Origin: Bradyrhizobium sp. CCBAU 51765 | Lineage (GTDB): Bacteria; Pseudomonadota; Alphaproteobacteria; Rhizobiales; Xanthobacteraceae | Reading direction: 5' to 3' | Assembly: GCF_015291725.1 (NCBI RefSeq) | Contig: NZ_CP030038.1 | Location: 2,283,001 to 2,347,000 of the forward strand | DNA length: 64,000 bases | Part shown: in pieces, positions 48,050 to 57,757 of the stretch | Layout of the letters: every line of letters starts with the position of its first letter | How positions within the stretch are numbered: position 1 is the first letter of the stretch | Position numbers and translations under genes: made by a program | Notes under the pieces: model-generated | The model's database searches: none | What the model saw: the letters and a program-made list of their open reading frames with translations, nothing else | Told to the model about the DNA's origin: nothing

Positions 48050-48594
48050 GGAGACCTCCTGTTGGTTCGAAAACATGCGGAGCGGAACATCAGGGCCGAC
48101 GTTACGGCGCAAAGGTCAGCTTCGGGATCGGAGGAAACCCTAGGCCTGATGGCTGAATGTCCCCATATCGTGGGCTCGCACATGCAATCGTGTCGCTCCG
48201 CCGACCCAGACAAGTCCTCATGCTGGCGAAATCGGCCAGCAAAATCCGCGCAAAGAAAATCTCGCCGCGACACTGGATCGACGCGCGCCTTTTCAACGCG
48301 TGCAACGCCACGAAAACAATGTTTCGAGTGCATCTATTATGTGTCAGCGAAGGCGTTTCCGAAACATCTCCGCGACGATCGCGCCATATTTGTTTATCCG
48401 AATTTTAAGATCGAGGCGTCAGTGGCAATAGCCTCCATATGGTTGCTCCCGCGGACCGCCTGCTTGTGCAAAGTCCCATTGAGGGTTTTAATCTAGGATA
48501 ATGCTACCCTCTGGTGTGGTGCTACCTTCAAGAGTATACTCAGCCCCGGGGCACAAGCTCTCGGGCGGGGCCACAGAGAAGAGGAGCGCGTACG
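48050..48594. promoter_or_regulatory. Divergent promoter region, DUF1269 / sensor kinase
   Basis: A 545-bp, comparatively AT-rich gap. It holds GGAAACCCTAGG (48133-48144) on the DUF1269 side. On the kinase side the arms GAGGGT (48481-48486) and ACCCTC (48506-48511) enclose AATCTAGGATAATG, a palindromic site about 90 bp before the kinase start. Open frames spanning the region do not look like proteins. Confidence 0.5.
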
Positions 48595-49788
48595 ATGCTG
48601 CATGGCTCCCGCAATCCTAAATGGAAAAAGGCCGCCGTCTGCGAATGGCATCACATCGGTCCGGCAGCGGCGAACGACCAACTCCATTGGTGGTCTTCGA
48701 AGGATCTTCTTTTCCTTGTGCGCCCTTCTTACGGGGGGCGCTTCATATACGAGGGGGCCAATTCCGCGTTCGAGGCTTGTCTTGGGCTGTCTTCCGAGGA
48801 CATCTACGACAAGGATATCTCTGATTGTATGGGCAAGGAGGACGCTATATCGGTGTCCGAAGCCTTTCGGGCGTGCGTCGCACAAAGCAAAGAGGTCAGA
48901 ATTCACCAGCATCTTGCGTTCGGCGGCCCGCGGCGGATGGTGGAGACCACTGTTGTACCGATCGTCGATCCCATGGTCGGTCGCGTCGTCCGGCTAATGG
49001 GAAACCATCGTGCCGCGTGCGACGGTCGCTGTGACATTGTTACTGAAGGTGCCGATCAGGCGCATGCCAACATCGGCTTGATATCGATCCAGGACGGCAT
49101 TCAGGAGCGGATTGCGTCCGATCTCCACGATTCGACTTGCCAATATTTGATTGCTGCGAGTCTGGGCCTGATGCTGATGCGGACCAGCTTAACGGACACG
49201 TCCCGATCGCAGCAACTTTGCGACGAAATCGATACGTCTATTGATAAAGCTCTCAAGGAAATCCGCGGCTTTGCCTATCTGCTGCATCCTCAAAATCTGA
49301 CGGTCCATGGTTTGAAGGCGGCAATCGAGCAGTACGCAGAGGGAGTTGCGGCGCGCACATCGCTCCAGATTCATACGAGGATCGTATCCGACGTAGATCG
49401 ATTGTCCCATGAAACGAAGCACGCACTTCTGCGTGTCGTTCAGGAGGCTCTTACGAACGTCGTTCGCCATGCCAGAGCGACGGAGACGAGAATTGTCATC
49501 AACACGGCGGGCCCCAATTTTCGGCTGACGATCAGTGACAACGGACGTGGTTTTGCGACCGACCCTGCGAGTAAGGGCGCGAGTTCCATCCCGATTGGGG
49601 TGGGAATTCCTGTGATGAGGGCGAGGCTGCAACAGGTCGGAGGCACCTTCGATATCAGGTCTACTCCGGCAATGGGGCAGTCCGGCACAAAGTTGTGCGC
49701 AATCGTTCCGCATGGTCCCGTCGGGAATACACATAGCCGGCGAAAGCCCATACCGCGCTTGCAGGTACGCAATAGGGAAGAACATTGA
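48595..49788 (+). CDS. PAS-containing sensor histidine kinase (HisKA_3 type)
   Basis: A 397-residue kinase lacking membrane helices. Residues about 30-145 form a PAS-like sensor domain. The HisKA_3 H-box is ERIASDLHDS with phospho-acceptor H178. The N-box EALTNVVRHA and G-box DNGRGF belong to the HATPase domain. This is the partner type of NarL/FixJ regulators, two of which follow on the same strand. GAGGAG precedes the ATG. The signal is unknown; a cytoplasmic cue is likely. Confidence 0.92.
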   Translation: MLHGSRNPKWKKAAVCEWHHIGPAAANDQLHWWSSKDLLFLVRPSYGGRFIYEGANSAFEACLGLSSEDIYDKDISDCMGKEDAISVSEAFRACVAQSKEVRIHQHLAFGGPRRMVETTVVPIVDPMVGRVVRLMGNHRAACDGRCDIVTEGADQAHANIGLISIQDGIQERIASDLHDSTCQYLIAASLGLMLMRTSLTDTSRSQQLCDEIDTSIDKALKEIRGFAYLLHPQNLTVHGLKAAIEQYAEGVAARTSLQIHTRIVSDVDRLSHETKHALLRVVQEALTNVVRHARATETRIVINTAGPNFRLTISDNGRGFATDPASKGASSIPIGVGIPVMRARLQQVGGTFDIRSTPAMGQSGTKLCAIVPHGPVGNTHSRRKPIPRLQVRNREEH

Positions 49789-49870
49789 TCACCGGCTCCG
49801 ATTGGAAGTTGCCTGGTCCCTTCATCTTGGAACCGCGCCGTCAAGAAAAAGGACCTTGGAGTACTTTGTC

Positions 49871-50500
49871 ATGAAGCGGCTTCTTATCGCGGACGACCAT
49901 GATGCGGTGCGGTCCGGCTTGCGCGCGGTGCTGGAGCAACGGCCAGGCTGGGAGGTGGTGGCCGAGGCCAGTGATGGCGGAAAGGCGATCGCCGCGGCCA
50001 TTGAAAGTCGGCCGCACGTCGCGATTCTCGACTTTTCGATGCCGCGGATGACGGGCGTGGAGGTCGCGAGGCGGATCAGGAACTATCCATTGCAGACCGA
50101 AGTCTTGATCTTCACGGTGCATAACTCCAGCCTGCTCGCTCATGAGGCCTTTGAGGCCGGTGCCCGTGCGTTCCTCTCGAAGTCGGACGCCAACAAGCTG
50201 CTGTTGGCGGCCGTTGAGTCGCTTCTGCTGCACAGGCCATTTTGCAGCGGGGTTTGCCCGAACGAATTCGATAGCAGACGACTGGTCGGGGAAGGCAAGA
50301 ATCGTCCACTCACCCCGCGGGAGCAGCTTGTCGTCAAGCTGGTTGCGGAGGGGTACAGCAACAAGAACATCAGCGTCGTCTTGAACCTCAGCCTCAAGAC
50401 AACCGAAGCTCATCGAGCGGCTGCAATGCATAAACTGGATGTGAATTCCACGGCGGGGTTGGTCCGGTACGCAGTTCGGGCAGGACTGGTCGACGCATGA
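49871..50500 (+). CDS. NarL/FixJ-type response regulator (LuxR HTH), copy 1
   Basis: A 209-residue regulator: receiver domain with acidic pair D8/D9, phospho-acceptor D54 (AILDFSMP) and K104, then a LuxR-type HTH in the last 60 residues (LTPREQLVVKLVAEGYSNKNISVVL...KTTEAHRAAAMHKL). GGAG lies upstream of the ATG at 49871. It follows the sensor kinase by 82 bp and is paralogous to the next gene. It probably shares the kinase with that gene. Confidence 0.94.
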   Translation: MKRLLIADDHDAVRSGLRAVLEQRPGWEVVAEASDGGKAIAAAIESRPHVAILDFSMPRMTGVEVARRIRNYPLQTEVLIFTVHNSSLLAHEAFEAGARAFLSKSDANKLLLAAVESLLLHRPFCSGVCPNEFDSRRLVGEGKNRPLTPREQLVVKLVAEGYSNKNISVVLNLSLKTTEAHRAAAMHKLDVNSTAGLVRYAVRAGLVDA

Positions 50501-50553
50501 CGGTTTTTGGCGGACTTCGGTCGCGTCGGTACCTTGGCCGGGACATCTCAGGG

Positions 50554-50566
50554 TTATCCGGGATAA
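50554..50566. promoter_or_regulatory. Palindromic candidate operator upstream of copy 2
   Basis: TTATCCGGGATAA is a perfect 13-bp palindrome (TTATCC-G-GGATAA), 94 bp before the GTG start of the second regulator. Similar CTAGGATAA sequences occur upstream of the kinase and in the regulator relic near 33710. A binding site for the regulators themselves is plausible. Confidence 0.5.
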
Positions 50567-50659
50567 TCCTATTGGGCGGGACCGGTATAATCGCTCGCTG
50601 CTGCTGGTCGTCTTCGTCGCCTGCTCGACAGGCCGGAGTCGGAAAACGGGAACGACACC

Positions 50660-51295
50660 GTGAAACGCATCTTGGTTGCGGATGACCATGAGGTTGTGCG
50701 TTCCGGGCTTCGCGCGATCGTTGAGACGCGCTCCAACTGGACCGTGTGTGGAGAGGCGTTCGACGGCGAGCAGGCCGTCGCATTGGCCCTTGAGACGAGG
50801 CCGGACATCGCGATCATCGACTATTCAATGCCTCTCATGAACGGCTTGGCTGTCAGCCGTCGGCTCAGGTCGCTTCATCTGCGCACGGAAGTGCTGGTTC
50901 TGACGATGCATGAAACGGAGGAACTCCTGACAGAAGCCCTCTCGGCAGGCGTTCGCGGGTTCTTGTTCAAGTCTGATGCCCGGAAACACCTGATTTCGGC
51001 GATTGAAGCACTGCTTGACGGCAAACCCTATTTCACCAGCGTCCTGCTCGAGAAGCTGCTCCAACAGTACCAGGTCAACGCGCGGAACGAATCAGGCAGG
51101 CTGCTGACCTCGCGCGAGCAGAACGTGGTTCAGTTGATTGCGGAGGGACACACCAACAGGTCCATAAGTGCGATCCTGAAGCTGAGCGTGAAGACTGTGG
51201 AAACGCATCGCGCCTCGGCAATGCGCAAGCTTGGCATGTCGTCAACCGCTGAACTGGTCCGCTATGCGATCCGCAAGAAGTTGGTTTCGCCATGA
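50660..51295 (+). CDS. NarL/FixJ-type response regulator (LuxR HTH), copy 2
   Basis: A 211-residue paralogue of copy 1: receiver with D8/D9, D54 (AIIDYSMP) and K104, then a LuxR HTH ending HRASAMRKLGMSSTAELVRYAIRKKL. It starts with GTG at 50660; the sequence then begins MKRILVADDH exactly like copy 1. The HTH is almost the same as the relic at 33743. It ends 117 bp before the right att repeat. Confidence 0.94.
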   Translation: MKRILVADDHEVVRSGLRAIVETRSNWTVCGEAFDGEQAVALALETRPDIAIIDYSMPLMNGLAVSRRLRSLHLRTEVLVLTMHETEELLTEALSAGVRGFLFKSDARKHLISAIEALLDGKPYFTSVLLEKLLQQYQVNARNESGRLLTSREQNVVQLIAEGHTNRSISAILKLSVKTVETHRASAMRKLGMSSTAELVRYAIRKKLVSP

Positions 51296-51411
51296 TTGGA
51301 TTCCTGATCTTGGAGCAGAGCTGATGACCCGCCGCTTGGGGAGGGAGGTCCTGGTTAGGCCGACTTGGGATAGTTGGACGGTGTCAGGTGGCGTAGAGGC
51401 GCCCGTTTTGA

Positions 51412-51457
51412 ACTCTTAATCAGCGGGTCCCAGGTTCGAGCCCTGGTGCGCCCACCA
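51412..51457. repeat. attR: right copy of the tRNA-Lys 3' end
   Basis: 46 bases identical to 30325-30370, from the anticodon loop through CCA. No 5' half of a tRNA precedes them, so this is not a second tRNA but the far junction of the integrated element. Confidence 0.92.
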
Positions 51458-52334
51458 TATAAGGCCTTCTCGATCAATTGCTTGGGCGAGCCGCTTTTCG
51501 AGAACAATACGAGTCTCGTGCGTAATTCCTTGTAATCGGACGTTACACGGTCGGACCGGGCGTCGATCTTTCCTTTGTTTCTGTACCTTCGCCCATTCGA
51601 TACGGCGCGGAAATCCGATGGTACAGGCCGATCACGTGCTCGTCGTAGATTAGGATACAAGAGCGAGCAAAACGGGCAATCTGTTATGCTATGCCCGTCG
51701 CCGCAGGCTATCGATTTGCTCCAGTGGCGACCTGGCTATCAAAGGTCTGTCTTTCCGCCTCCGGCCGCAGCATGGCGGTGAGGTCGTAGAGGCGGGCAGT
51801 CGCGGCGAGCAAATGAATCCGCCTTCCGACGACACCTAAGCCCAAAACATGCGTGGCGATCGCTTGCCACAGTCCGGGCCGTAAATTGTACGAAGATCCT
51901 GTGGTCGCTTGTCAGGCGAGGGCTTGTAGGTGGCGATGTAGGGATGGGCGATGTCGTTCCGAGTCGGCCGACGCCGACTTTACCTGAATCGGCCTGGATA
52001 CATCGAGCGGCAGTGCTCGCCGGCTGGAGACGTTGCGCACCGCGAGACCAGAGCGGATGCTCGCGACACCGGCGATCCGGGATATGCGTGCAATCAGATT
52101 CTCGAGGTCGGAGACGTGCAGCCGAAGCATGCGACGGTCTGGGCTTCGGTGGGTGTTGCCCCAAGTAGGCGTTTCGAGCATCTGCGCGATGAACACCATA
52201 CCCAACCTCTCATGACCCAATTCCCTGGCATTCTCCCGCGAGCAAAATCAATCGCGTCTGACGGAGCGAATGATCGGGTCAGTTTTGCGCAAAATACGCA
52301 ATAGGACTTGAATATTGCGCGATATGAGCATATT
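51458..52334. other. Gene-poor junction outside the island, degraded sequence
   Basis: 877 bp between attR and the IS element. No intact gene is supported; the only recognisable stretch is a possible Lrp/AsnC relic (51990-52190, minus strand), listed separately. The rest gives short frames with no protein-like composition. Accumulated decay at an integration hot spot would explain it. Confidence 0.5.
51990..52190 (-). pseudogene. Possible Lrp/AsnC regulator C-terminal relic
   Basis: One minus-strand frame includes VSDLENLIARISRIAGVASI and RSGLAVRNVSSRRALPLD. This matches the end of Lrp/AsnC proteins (dimerisation domain, then '...R..ALPLD'). No N-terminal HTH is present. The match is short, so confidence is low to moderate. 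Confidence 0.45.
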
Positions 52335-53385
52335 TAGAGCGGTTCACGAATTTATTGAATCGGAAGGGATTCCGGATCTGGGGCGAATATGATTCAAGAT
52401 GCTGGCTGGGCTGGAGGCCAGCATCCGATGGTGCGACCAATTTCCAACGATTTGCGCAAGCGCGCGGTATCCGCTGTTGCCAAAGGTGAGAGCTGCCGAT
52501 CTGTGGCGGAACGGTTTGGCGTTGCGGTCTCGTCAGTTGTGAAGTGGTCACAGCGTTATCGAGCGACCGGTTCGGTAGCGCCTGGCAAGATGGGGGGTCA
52601 CCGCAAGCCTGTGCTTGATCCGCATCGCGCCTTCATCGTCGAACGGATCACTCAGACGCCGCATCTGACGCTGCATGGCCTGAAGGCGGAACTGGCAGCC
52701 CGTGGGGTCAAGGTTTCACACAACGCGGTCTGGCTGTTCCTACGCCGGGAAGGGCTGCGGTTCAAAAAAAACATTGTTCGCCCTCGAACAGGCTCGCGCC
52801 GACGTCTCTCGTAGGCGCCAGCGGTGGCGATCCTGGCAGGCCGGACTTGATCCGGGTCGGCTCGTCTTCATCGATGAGACCTGGATCAAGACCAACATGG
52901 CCCCTTTGCGAGGCTGGGGCCCCAAAGGGGCACGCCTGCGTGGCTTCGCCCCGCACGGGCATTGGCGTACCCTCACATTCCTCGGCGCACTCCGCCATGA
53001 CCAACTCACAGCACCCTGCGTCTTCGACGGCCCCATCAACGGCGAATGCTTCCGCGCTTATGTGAAGCACCTTCTCCTGCCAACCCTGCGCGAGGGGGAC
53101 ATCGTCATTCTCGACAATCTCGGAAGCCACAAGTCGAAAGCCATCAGGCAGATGATCAAGGCTGCCGGCGCCAGGCTCTGGTACCTGCCGCCATACTCGC
53201 CCGACCTCAACCCGATCGAACAGGCCTTCTCCAAGATCAAACATTGGATGCGGCAAGCTCAGAAGCGCACCATCGAGGACACCTGGCGCCATATCGGTCA
53301 CCTCGTCCAGGACATCCAGCCTCGCGAATGCGCCAACTACTTCGCAAGCGCCGGTTATGCTTCAATCAAAATGTGAAACGCTCTA
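52335..53385 (+). mobile_element. IS630-family insertion sequence
   Basis: A 1,051-bp element. Its ends are imperfect inverted repeats, TAGAGCGGTTCAC (52335-52347) and TAGAGCGTTTCAC read inward from 53385, with similarity continuing to about 30 bp. TA at each end fits the TA target of IS630 elements. It contains one transposase split into two frames. It lies 84 bp before the kdgT start and may separate that operon from its native promoter. Confidence 0.88.
52389..53376 (+). CDS. IS630-family transposase (two frames joined by frameshift)
   Basis: The first frame (52389-52814) carries the HTH region (RSVAERFGVAVSSVVKWSQRY). The second (to 53376) carries the DDE catalytic domain: FIDETW, ILDNLGSHK and NPIEQAF. 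The frames overlap and join at an A8 run (52764-52771) after FKK; a +1 shift (or -2) there gives one protein of about 328 residues. Slippery A-runs are usual in this IS family, so this is probably programmed, not damage. An ATG at 52428 is an alternative start. Confidence 0.9.
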
Positions 53386-53469
53386 GTCAGATAACTTGCT
53401 CGGTTTTTAATAGGAAAACGCGCAAAGTGATCAGAAGTGTGCTGTGCGGTGTGCGGGAGGACAACAAAG

Positions 53470-54510
53470 ATGCAGGTTCCAATCAAGCGGGCGATCGAGA
53501 GCGTGCCTGGCGGGATGATGGTGGTCCCTCTGTTGGTCGGGGCGCTTATTGCCACCTTCTTTCCTGACACCCCGAAGTTCTTTGGCTCCTTCACCGGCGC
53601 ACTGTTCTCTGGAGCGCTGACGATTCTCGCCGTGTTCTACGTTTGCATGGGCGCGAGCATCGACTTCCGCGCGACCCCCTACATTGTGAAGAAGGGCGGC
53701 ACCCTGCTGATCGTGAAGGTTGGCGTGGCCGTTGTCCTCGGCCTGATCTTCGGCCGCATTTTGGGAGAGACGCCGGTCGCAGCTGGCATGTTCGCGGGTG
53801 TCTCGACGCTCGCGATCGTCGCCGCCATGAACGACACCAATGGCGGTCTCTACATGGCGTTGATGGGCCAATATGGACGTCCGCGTGACGTTGGCGCCTA
53901 TACCGTCATGTCGCTGGAGAGCGGTCCTTTCCTCACCATGATCACTTTGGGCGTCGCCGGCCTCTCGGCATTTCCATGGCAGACCCTCGTGGGCGCTATC
54001 CTGCCTCTGGTGGTGGGTATGATTATCGGCAATCTCGACAGAGAGATGCGCGACTTCCTGAGCCGTGCTGTGCCTGTGATGATCCCGTTCTTCGCCTTCG
54101 CGCTCGGCGCCGGCCTCGATCTGTCTAAGGTTTGGCAGGCCGGCCTGCTCGGCCTCGGCATGGGAGTGGCCGTGGTGGTTGTGACCGGCATCCCGCTGTT
54201 CCTCGCCGATCGTATCACCGGCGGGAATGGTGTCGCGGGTGTTGCGGCGGCCTCGACGGCCGGTAATGCGGCGGCCGTCCCGGCGATTGTCGCCGCGGCG
54301 AATCCGGCCTATGCGGACGCGGCGCGGCCTGCGACTATCCTCGTCGCGGCGTGCGTCGTGGTTACCGCAATTCTCGTGCCGATCGTCACCGCATGGACAG
54401 CCCGCGTTGTTGGTCGCGACGTCGCGGAGCCTGCGGAAGAGAACAACGTGGCTTCTTCCGGCAAGATGACCCCCGCGGCGCGCTCGATTGTCACTGAGGC
54501 AAGTCACTGA
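53470..54510 (+). CDS. 2-keto-3-deoxygluconate permease family transporter
   Basis: A 346-residue inner-membrane permease of the KdgT family with about ten helices. Characteristic stretches are [41 protein letters not shown] and [26 protein letters not shown] precedes the ATG. Although KdgT proper carries 2-keto-3-deoxygluconate, KdgT-like permeases also accompany dtnK/pdxA2 genes, and a sugar-acid such as threonate or erythronate is the likely cargo. The kinase gene follows by 29 bp. Confidence 0.9.
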   Translation: MQVPIKRAIESVPGGMMVVPLLVGALIATFFPDTPKFFGSFTGALFSGALTILAVFYVCMGASIDFRATPYIVKKGGTLLIVKVGVAVVLGLIFGRILGETPVAAGMFAGVSTLAIVAAMNDTNGGLYMALMGQYGRPRDVGAYTVMSLESGPFLTMITLGVAGLSAFPWQTLVGAILPLVVGMIIGNLDREMRDFLSRAVPVMIPFFAFALGAGLDLSKVWQAGLLGLGMGVAVVVVTGIPLFLADRITGGNGVAGVAAASTAGNAAAVPAIVAAANPAYADAARPATILVAACVVVTAILVPIVTAWTARVVGRDVAEPAEENNVASSGKMTPAARSIVTEASH

Positions 54511-54539
54511 CACAATGTCACCGAAGCAGGTCGCTGAAG

Positions 54540-55847
54540 ATGGCCCCTAAAGCGTTTTCGAGCGAAGTGGATGCCGGTTTGCGTCAAGAAAACGCGTCAA
54601 GCCAAAGCTGGCTGATCGTCGCTGACGATCTCACCGGTGCCGCGGACTGTGCGATCGCCTTCGGCAGAAGGGGGCGTGCGGCTGCGGTGACGTGGGGTGA
54701 GATGACCGACGCATCGGGCTACCAGCTGCCCGTCCTGGCCTACGATGCCGCGAGTCGAGGCCTTTGGGCCGGGGCCGCTGCAGCCCGCCATGCCGATGTG
54801 CTGGCGCGCCTGTGCGAAGGCGGACGTATTCTCTTCAAGAAGATTGACTCGACGCTGCGGGGGCAACCTGCAGCGGAGACTGCCGCCGCGCTTGCGCATC
54901 TCAAGTCACGGTCGGGTCCGGCCTTCGGCGTGTTCGCGCCCGCCTTTCCGGCCACCGGCCGCACCACCATCGACGGGCGTATTCTGGTCAAAGGCCGCCC
55001 TCTCGAGTAGGCCGAGGTCTGGCGCCGCGACCACACCTATCCGAACGCCGATCTTGTCGACGTTCTCGCGACCGCGGGCGTCCGCGGTGAGAAGGTCAAG
55101 CTCGCTGCCGTCCGCGGTGGCGATCTCAAAGCCATGTTCGCGAGGCTTGCCCGGAAGGGCGACGTGGTCGCGGCCTGCGACGCCGAGACTGAACACGATC
55201 TGCGTTTGATCGCGGGGGCGAGCCTGCATGCATCGCCCGCAACCTTCTTCATCGGCAGCGCCGGCCTCGCGCACGCCCTGGCCGGCCTCGAAGTCAGCCA
55301 TGCCGCCGAGCCACTGCGCATTCCGACGAGCGCTTCCGGCACCCTGATCGTGGTGGGCTCGCTCGCCGGCGCATCTCGCGCCGCCGCGCGCAAGCTGGAG
55401 GCGACCGGCACCGTGGCGCATTTCCCGGTCGCGCCGGAGACGCTGCTCAACGATGGTGCCGGCCGGGCGGCGCTCGCCGCGGGCGTGATGAAACGACTTG
55501 CCGGCGGCGGCGATACACTGGTTGAGATCATGATGGATGATCACCCCGACATGTCGCTCGGCCCGCAGCTCGCCAAGGGGCTGGCCGACGCTCTTGAGGC
55601 CGTCGCACCCGCGATCGGTGCCTTCGCTGCGACCGGCGGCGAAACCGCCGCGGCGATGCTGTCGCGCTTCGGCGTCAACGGCATCCGTCTTGCCGACGAA
55701 ATCGAGCCGGGCGTGTCGCTCGGCCTTACTCTTGGCCGATTGTCTGTTCCGATCGCCACCAAAGCGGGCGCGTTCGGTGACGAGAACAGCCTCATTCGCA
55801 TCAGCGAGCGGCTTCGCGCCGTCCGAACCATAGGAAGTTTCACATGA
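54540..55847 (+). pseudogene. Four-carbon acid sugar kinase (DtnK/OtnK family) with in-frame stop
   Basis: A 435-codon gene of the D-threonate/erythronate kinase family: ADDLTGAADCAIAFG at the N-terminus, KKIDSTLRG and an ATP-binding C-terminal domain (FAATGGETAAAMLSRFGV). Codon 55008-55010 is TAG; the same frame continues without other defect (AEVWRRDHTYPNADLV) to a TGA that overlaps the pdxA2 start. One base change would restore a sense codon. It is a recent nonsense mutation, a sequencing error, or less likely a suppressed stop. If real, the pathway lacks its kinase. Confidence 0.85.
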
Positions 55848-56842
55848 CTCGTCCGACCATTGCGATCACCATGGGAGATCCGGCCGGTATCGGGCCCGAG
55901 GTGATCATGAAGGCGCTGGCGCAGCCGCAGGTGCAGGCGATCTGCAATGCGCTGGTCATCGGCGACTCCAACCGTCTGCGCAAGGCCGGTCAGATCGTCG
56001 GCGTGCCGCTTGAGGTCGAAGCGTTGAGCGACGCGAAGCAGGCGAATTTTGCGTCGAAGGCCGTGCAGTGCGTTGACCTGAAGCTGGTGCCGGACGATCT
56101 GCCGTTCGGCAAGGTGTCGGCGACGGCAGGTGAGGCGGCCTATCGCTATATCGAGAAAGCCGTGCAGGTGGTGCAGGCAGGGCTCGCGCAGGGCATCTGC
56201 ACCGCGCCGCTTTCGAAGGAAGCGCTCCATGCGGCCGGCCACAAATATCCCGGCCATACCGAGCTTCTGGCGCATCTGACCGGCACGCCGGAAGTGTCGA
56301 TGATGCTGGTGTCGCCGAAACTCCGCGTCATTCACGTGACCACGCATATCGGCCTGCTCGATGCGATCGAGAAGATCGAGCCCGGCCTCGTCGAGCGTGT
56401 CATCGCACGCGGACATGACGTACTGGTGCGCGCCGGCATCGCCAATCCGAAGATCGGCGTCTGCGCCATCAATCCGCATGCCGGCGAGAACGGGTTGTTC
56501 GGTCGCGGCGAGGAAGCCGCGAAAATCACGCCGGCCGTGGAGGCCTGCCAGCGCAAGGGCTGGGACGTGCGCGGCCCCCTGCCTGCCGACACGCTGTTCT
56601 TCCTGGCCGGCCGCGGTGACTACGACATGGTGGTCGCGATGTATCACGATCAGGGCCATGGACCTATCAAGGTACTGGGGCTGGAAGCCGGTGTGAACAT
56701 CACTGTTGGTCTACCGGTGATCCGCACCTCGGTCGATCACGGCACCGCCTTCGACATCGCGGGCAAGGGCATCGCCGACGAGCGCAGCCTGATCGAGGCG
56801 CTGCGGCAGGCGGTCGATCTCGCGCCGAAGAAGGCGGTTTGA
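55844..56842 (+). CDS. PdxA-family 4-phospho-sugar-acid dehydrogenase (PdxA2 type)
   Basis: A 332-residue NAD-dependent dehydrogenase of the PdxA family. Features: ITMGDPAGIGPE at the N-terminus, TAPLSKEAL, the metal-site motif GHTELL and the DQGHGPIK segment. Next to a DtnK-type kinase and without pyridoxine genes, it most likely oxidises 4-phospho-D-threonate or -erythronate to DHAP plus CO2 (the PdxA2 role), not 4-hydroxythreonine-4-phosphate. The start overlaps the kinase stop by 4 nt. Confidence 0.93.
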   Translation: MTRPTIAITMGDPAGIGPEVIMKALAQPQVQAICNALVIGDSNRLRKAGQIVGVPLEVEALSDAKQANFASKAVQCVDLKLVPDDLPFGKVSATAGEAAYRYIEKAVQVVQAGLAQGICTAPLSKEALHAAGHKYPGHTELLAHLTGTPEVSMMLVSPKLRVIHVTTHIGLLDAIEKIEPGLVERVIARGHDVLVRAGIANPKIGVCAINPHAGENGLFGRGEEAAKITPAVEACQRKGWDVRGPLPADTLFFLAGRGDYDMVVAMYHDQGHGPIKVLGLEAGVNITVGLPVIRTSVDHGTAFDIAGKGIADERSLIEALRQAVDLAPKKAV

Positions 56843-56989
56843 GGGGGGGCGCGGGCTCAGGATGAAGAGCGAGATGCGCGTTAAGCGCTGACATTGCGCG
56901 GCCGATGCATCGTGGTATCCATCGGCCGTGCCGCGAAGCCGATACGGTCGAACTCGGCTGACGGCGATGAATCCGGGGGCTGAGGTTCG

Positions 56990-57757
56990 ATGTCGATGCG
57001 CAGCAAGGAGCGTCACGCTCGTCTGTTGGAAGCACTGAACGCGGGAGAGATCGATGTCGATGATCTCGCGCGGCGCTTCGACGTCTCCGCTTCCACCGTG
57101 CGGCGCGACCTGCAGCATCTTTCCAAGAACAATGCCGTGCGCCGCACCTATGGCGGCGCCATTCTCACTGCCCATGCGAACGAGACGACGCTCGAGCAGC
57201 GCCTCGCGGTTCAGGGCAAACAGAAGCAGGCGATCGCGCGCGCGGCGATCGATCTGATCGAGGATGGCGACACGCTGATTCTCGATGCCGGCTCGACGGT
57301 CGCAGCCTTCGGCCGACTGCTGCAGCACCGGCGGCTGCGCATCATCACCAACAATCTTGCGCTGCTGCCCTTTCTCGCCAAGGCTCCAACCATAGAGCTT
57401 GTGGTGCTGGGCGGCACGCTGCGCACCACAAGCATGAGCACCATGGGGCCGCTCGCCAATGAGGCGCTGCGGCGCATGACCGCGGATCGCGCCGTCATGA
57501 GCGCCGATGGCGTGGTGAACGGCCGTGGCCTGTGCGAAGCGGATCTCGAACAGGTCGCACTGAAATCGCTGATGATGCAGCAGTCGAAGGAAGTCATTGT
57601 TCTCGCCGACGCCAGCAAGCTCGGCCGCGCCGAACAGATGGCCTGGGCGCCGCTGCCGCCGCGCTGGACTCTGGTGACTGATGTCGGCGCATCTGAGGAG
57701 CAGTGCAGGAGTCTCACCGATGCGGGAGCGCGCGTGATCGTTGCCAGCGTTCGCTGA
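56990..57757 (+). CDS. DeoR-family transcriptional regulator
   Basis: A 255-residue DeoR-type repressor: an N-terminal HTH (VDDLARRFDVSASTVRRDLQHLSKNNAVRRTYGGA) and a sugar-phosphate-binding DeoR C-terminal domain (LDAGSTVAAFGRLL, GGTLR). GAGG precedes the ATG at 56990. It ends the kdgT-dtnK-pdxA2 set and probably represses it, with a phosphorylated intermediate as inducer. Confidence 0.93.
   Translation: MSMRSKERHARLLEALNAGEIDVDDLARRFDVSASTVRRDLQHLSKNNAVRRTYGGAILTAHANETTLEQRLAVQGKQKQAIARAAIDLIEDGDTLILDAGSTVAAFGRLLQHRRLRIITNNLALLPFLAKAPTIELVVLGGTLRTTSMSTMGPLANEALRRMTADRAVMSADGVVNGRGLCEADLEQVALKSLMMQQSKEVIVLADASKLGRAEQMAWAPLPPRWTLVTDVGASEEQCRSLTDAGARVIVASVR

Noticed and set aside
47897..48496. 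199-codon plus-strand frame upstream of the sensor kinase
   Set aside because: It overlaps the DUF1269 gene antisense and has no protein-like pattern in the unique part.
51412..51457. Second tRNA-Lys gene
   Set aside because: Only the 3' 46 bases are present; acceptor 5' strand and D arm are missing, so it is an att copy.
51355..51660. Minus-strand frame over attR
   Set aside because: It contains the same antisense-tRNA peptide and no other protein-like sequence.
53431..54513. 360-codon minus-strand frame opposite kdgT
   Set aside because: The composition is dominated by Arg, His, Asp and Gly, as in antisense shadows; the plus strand encodes a clear KdgT-family permease.
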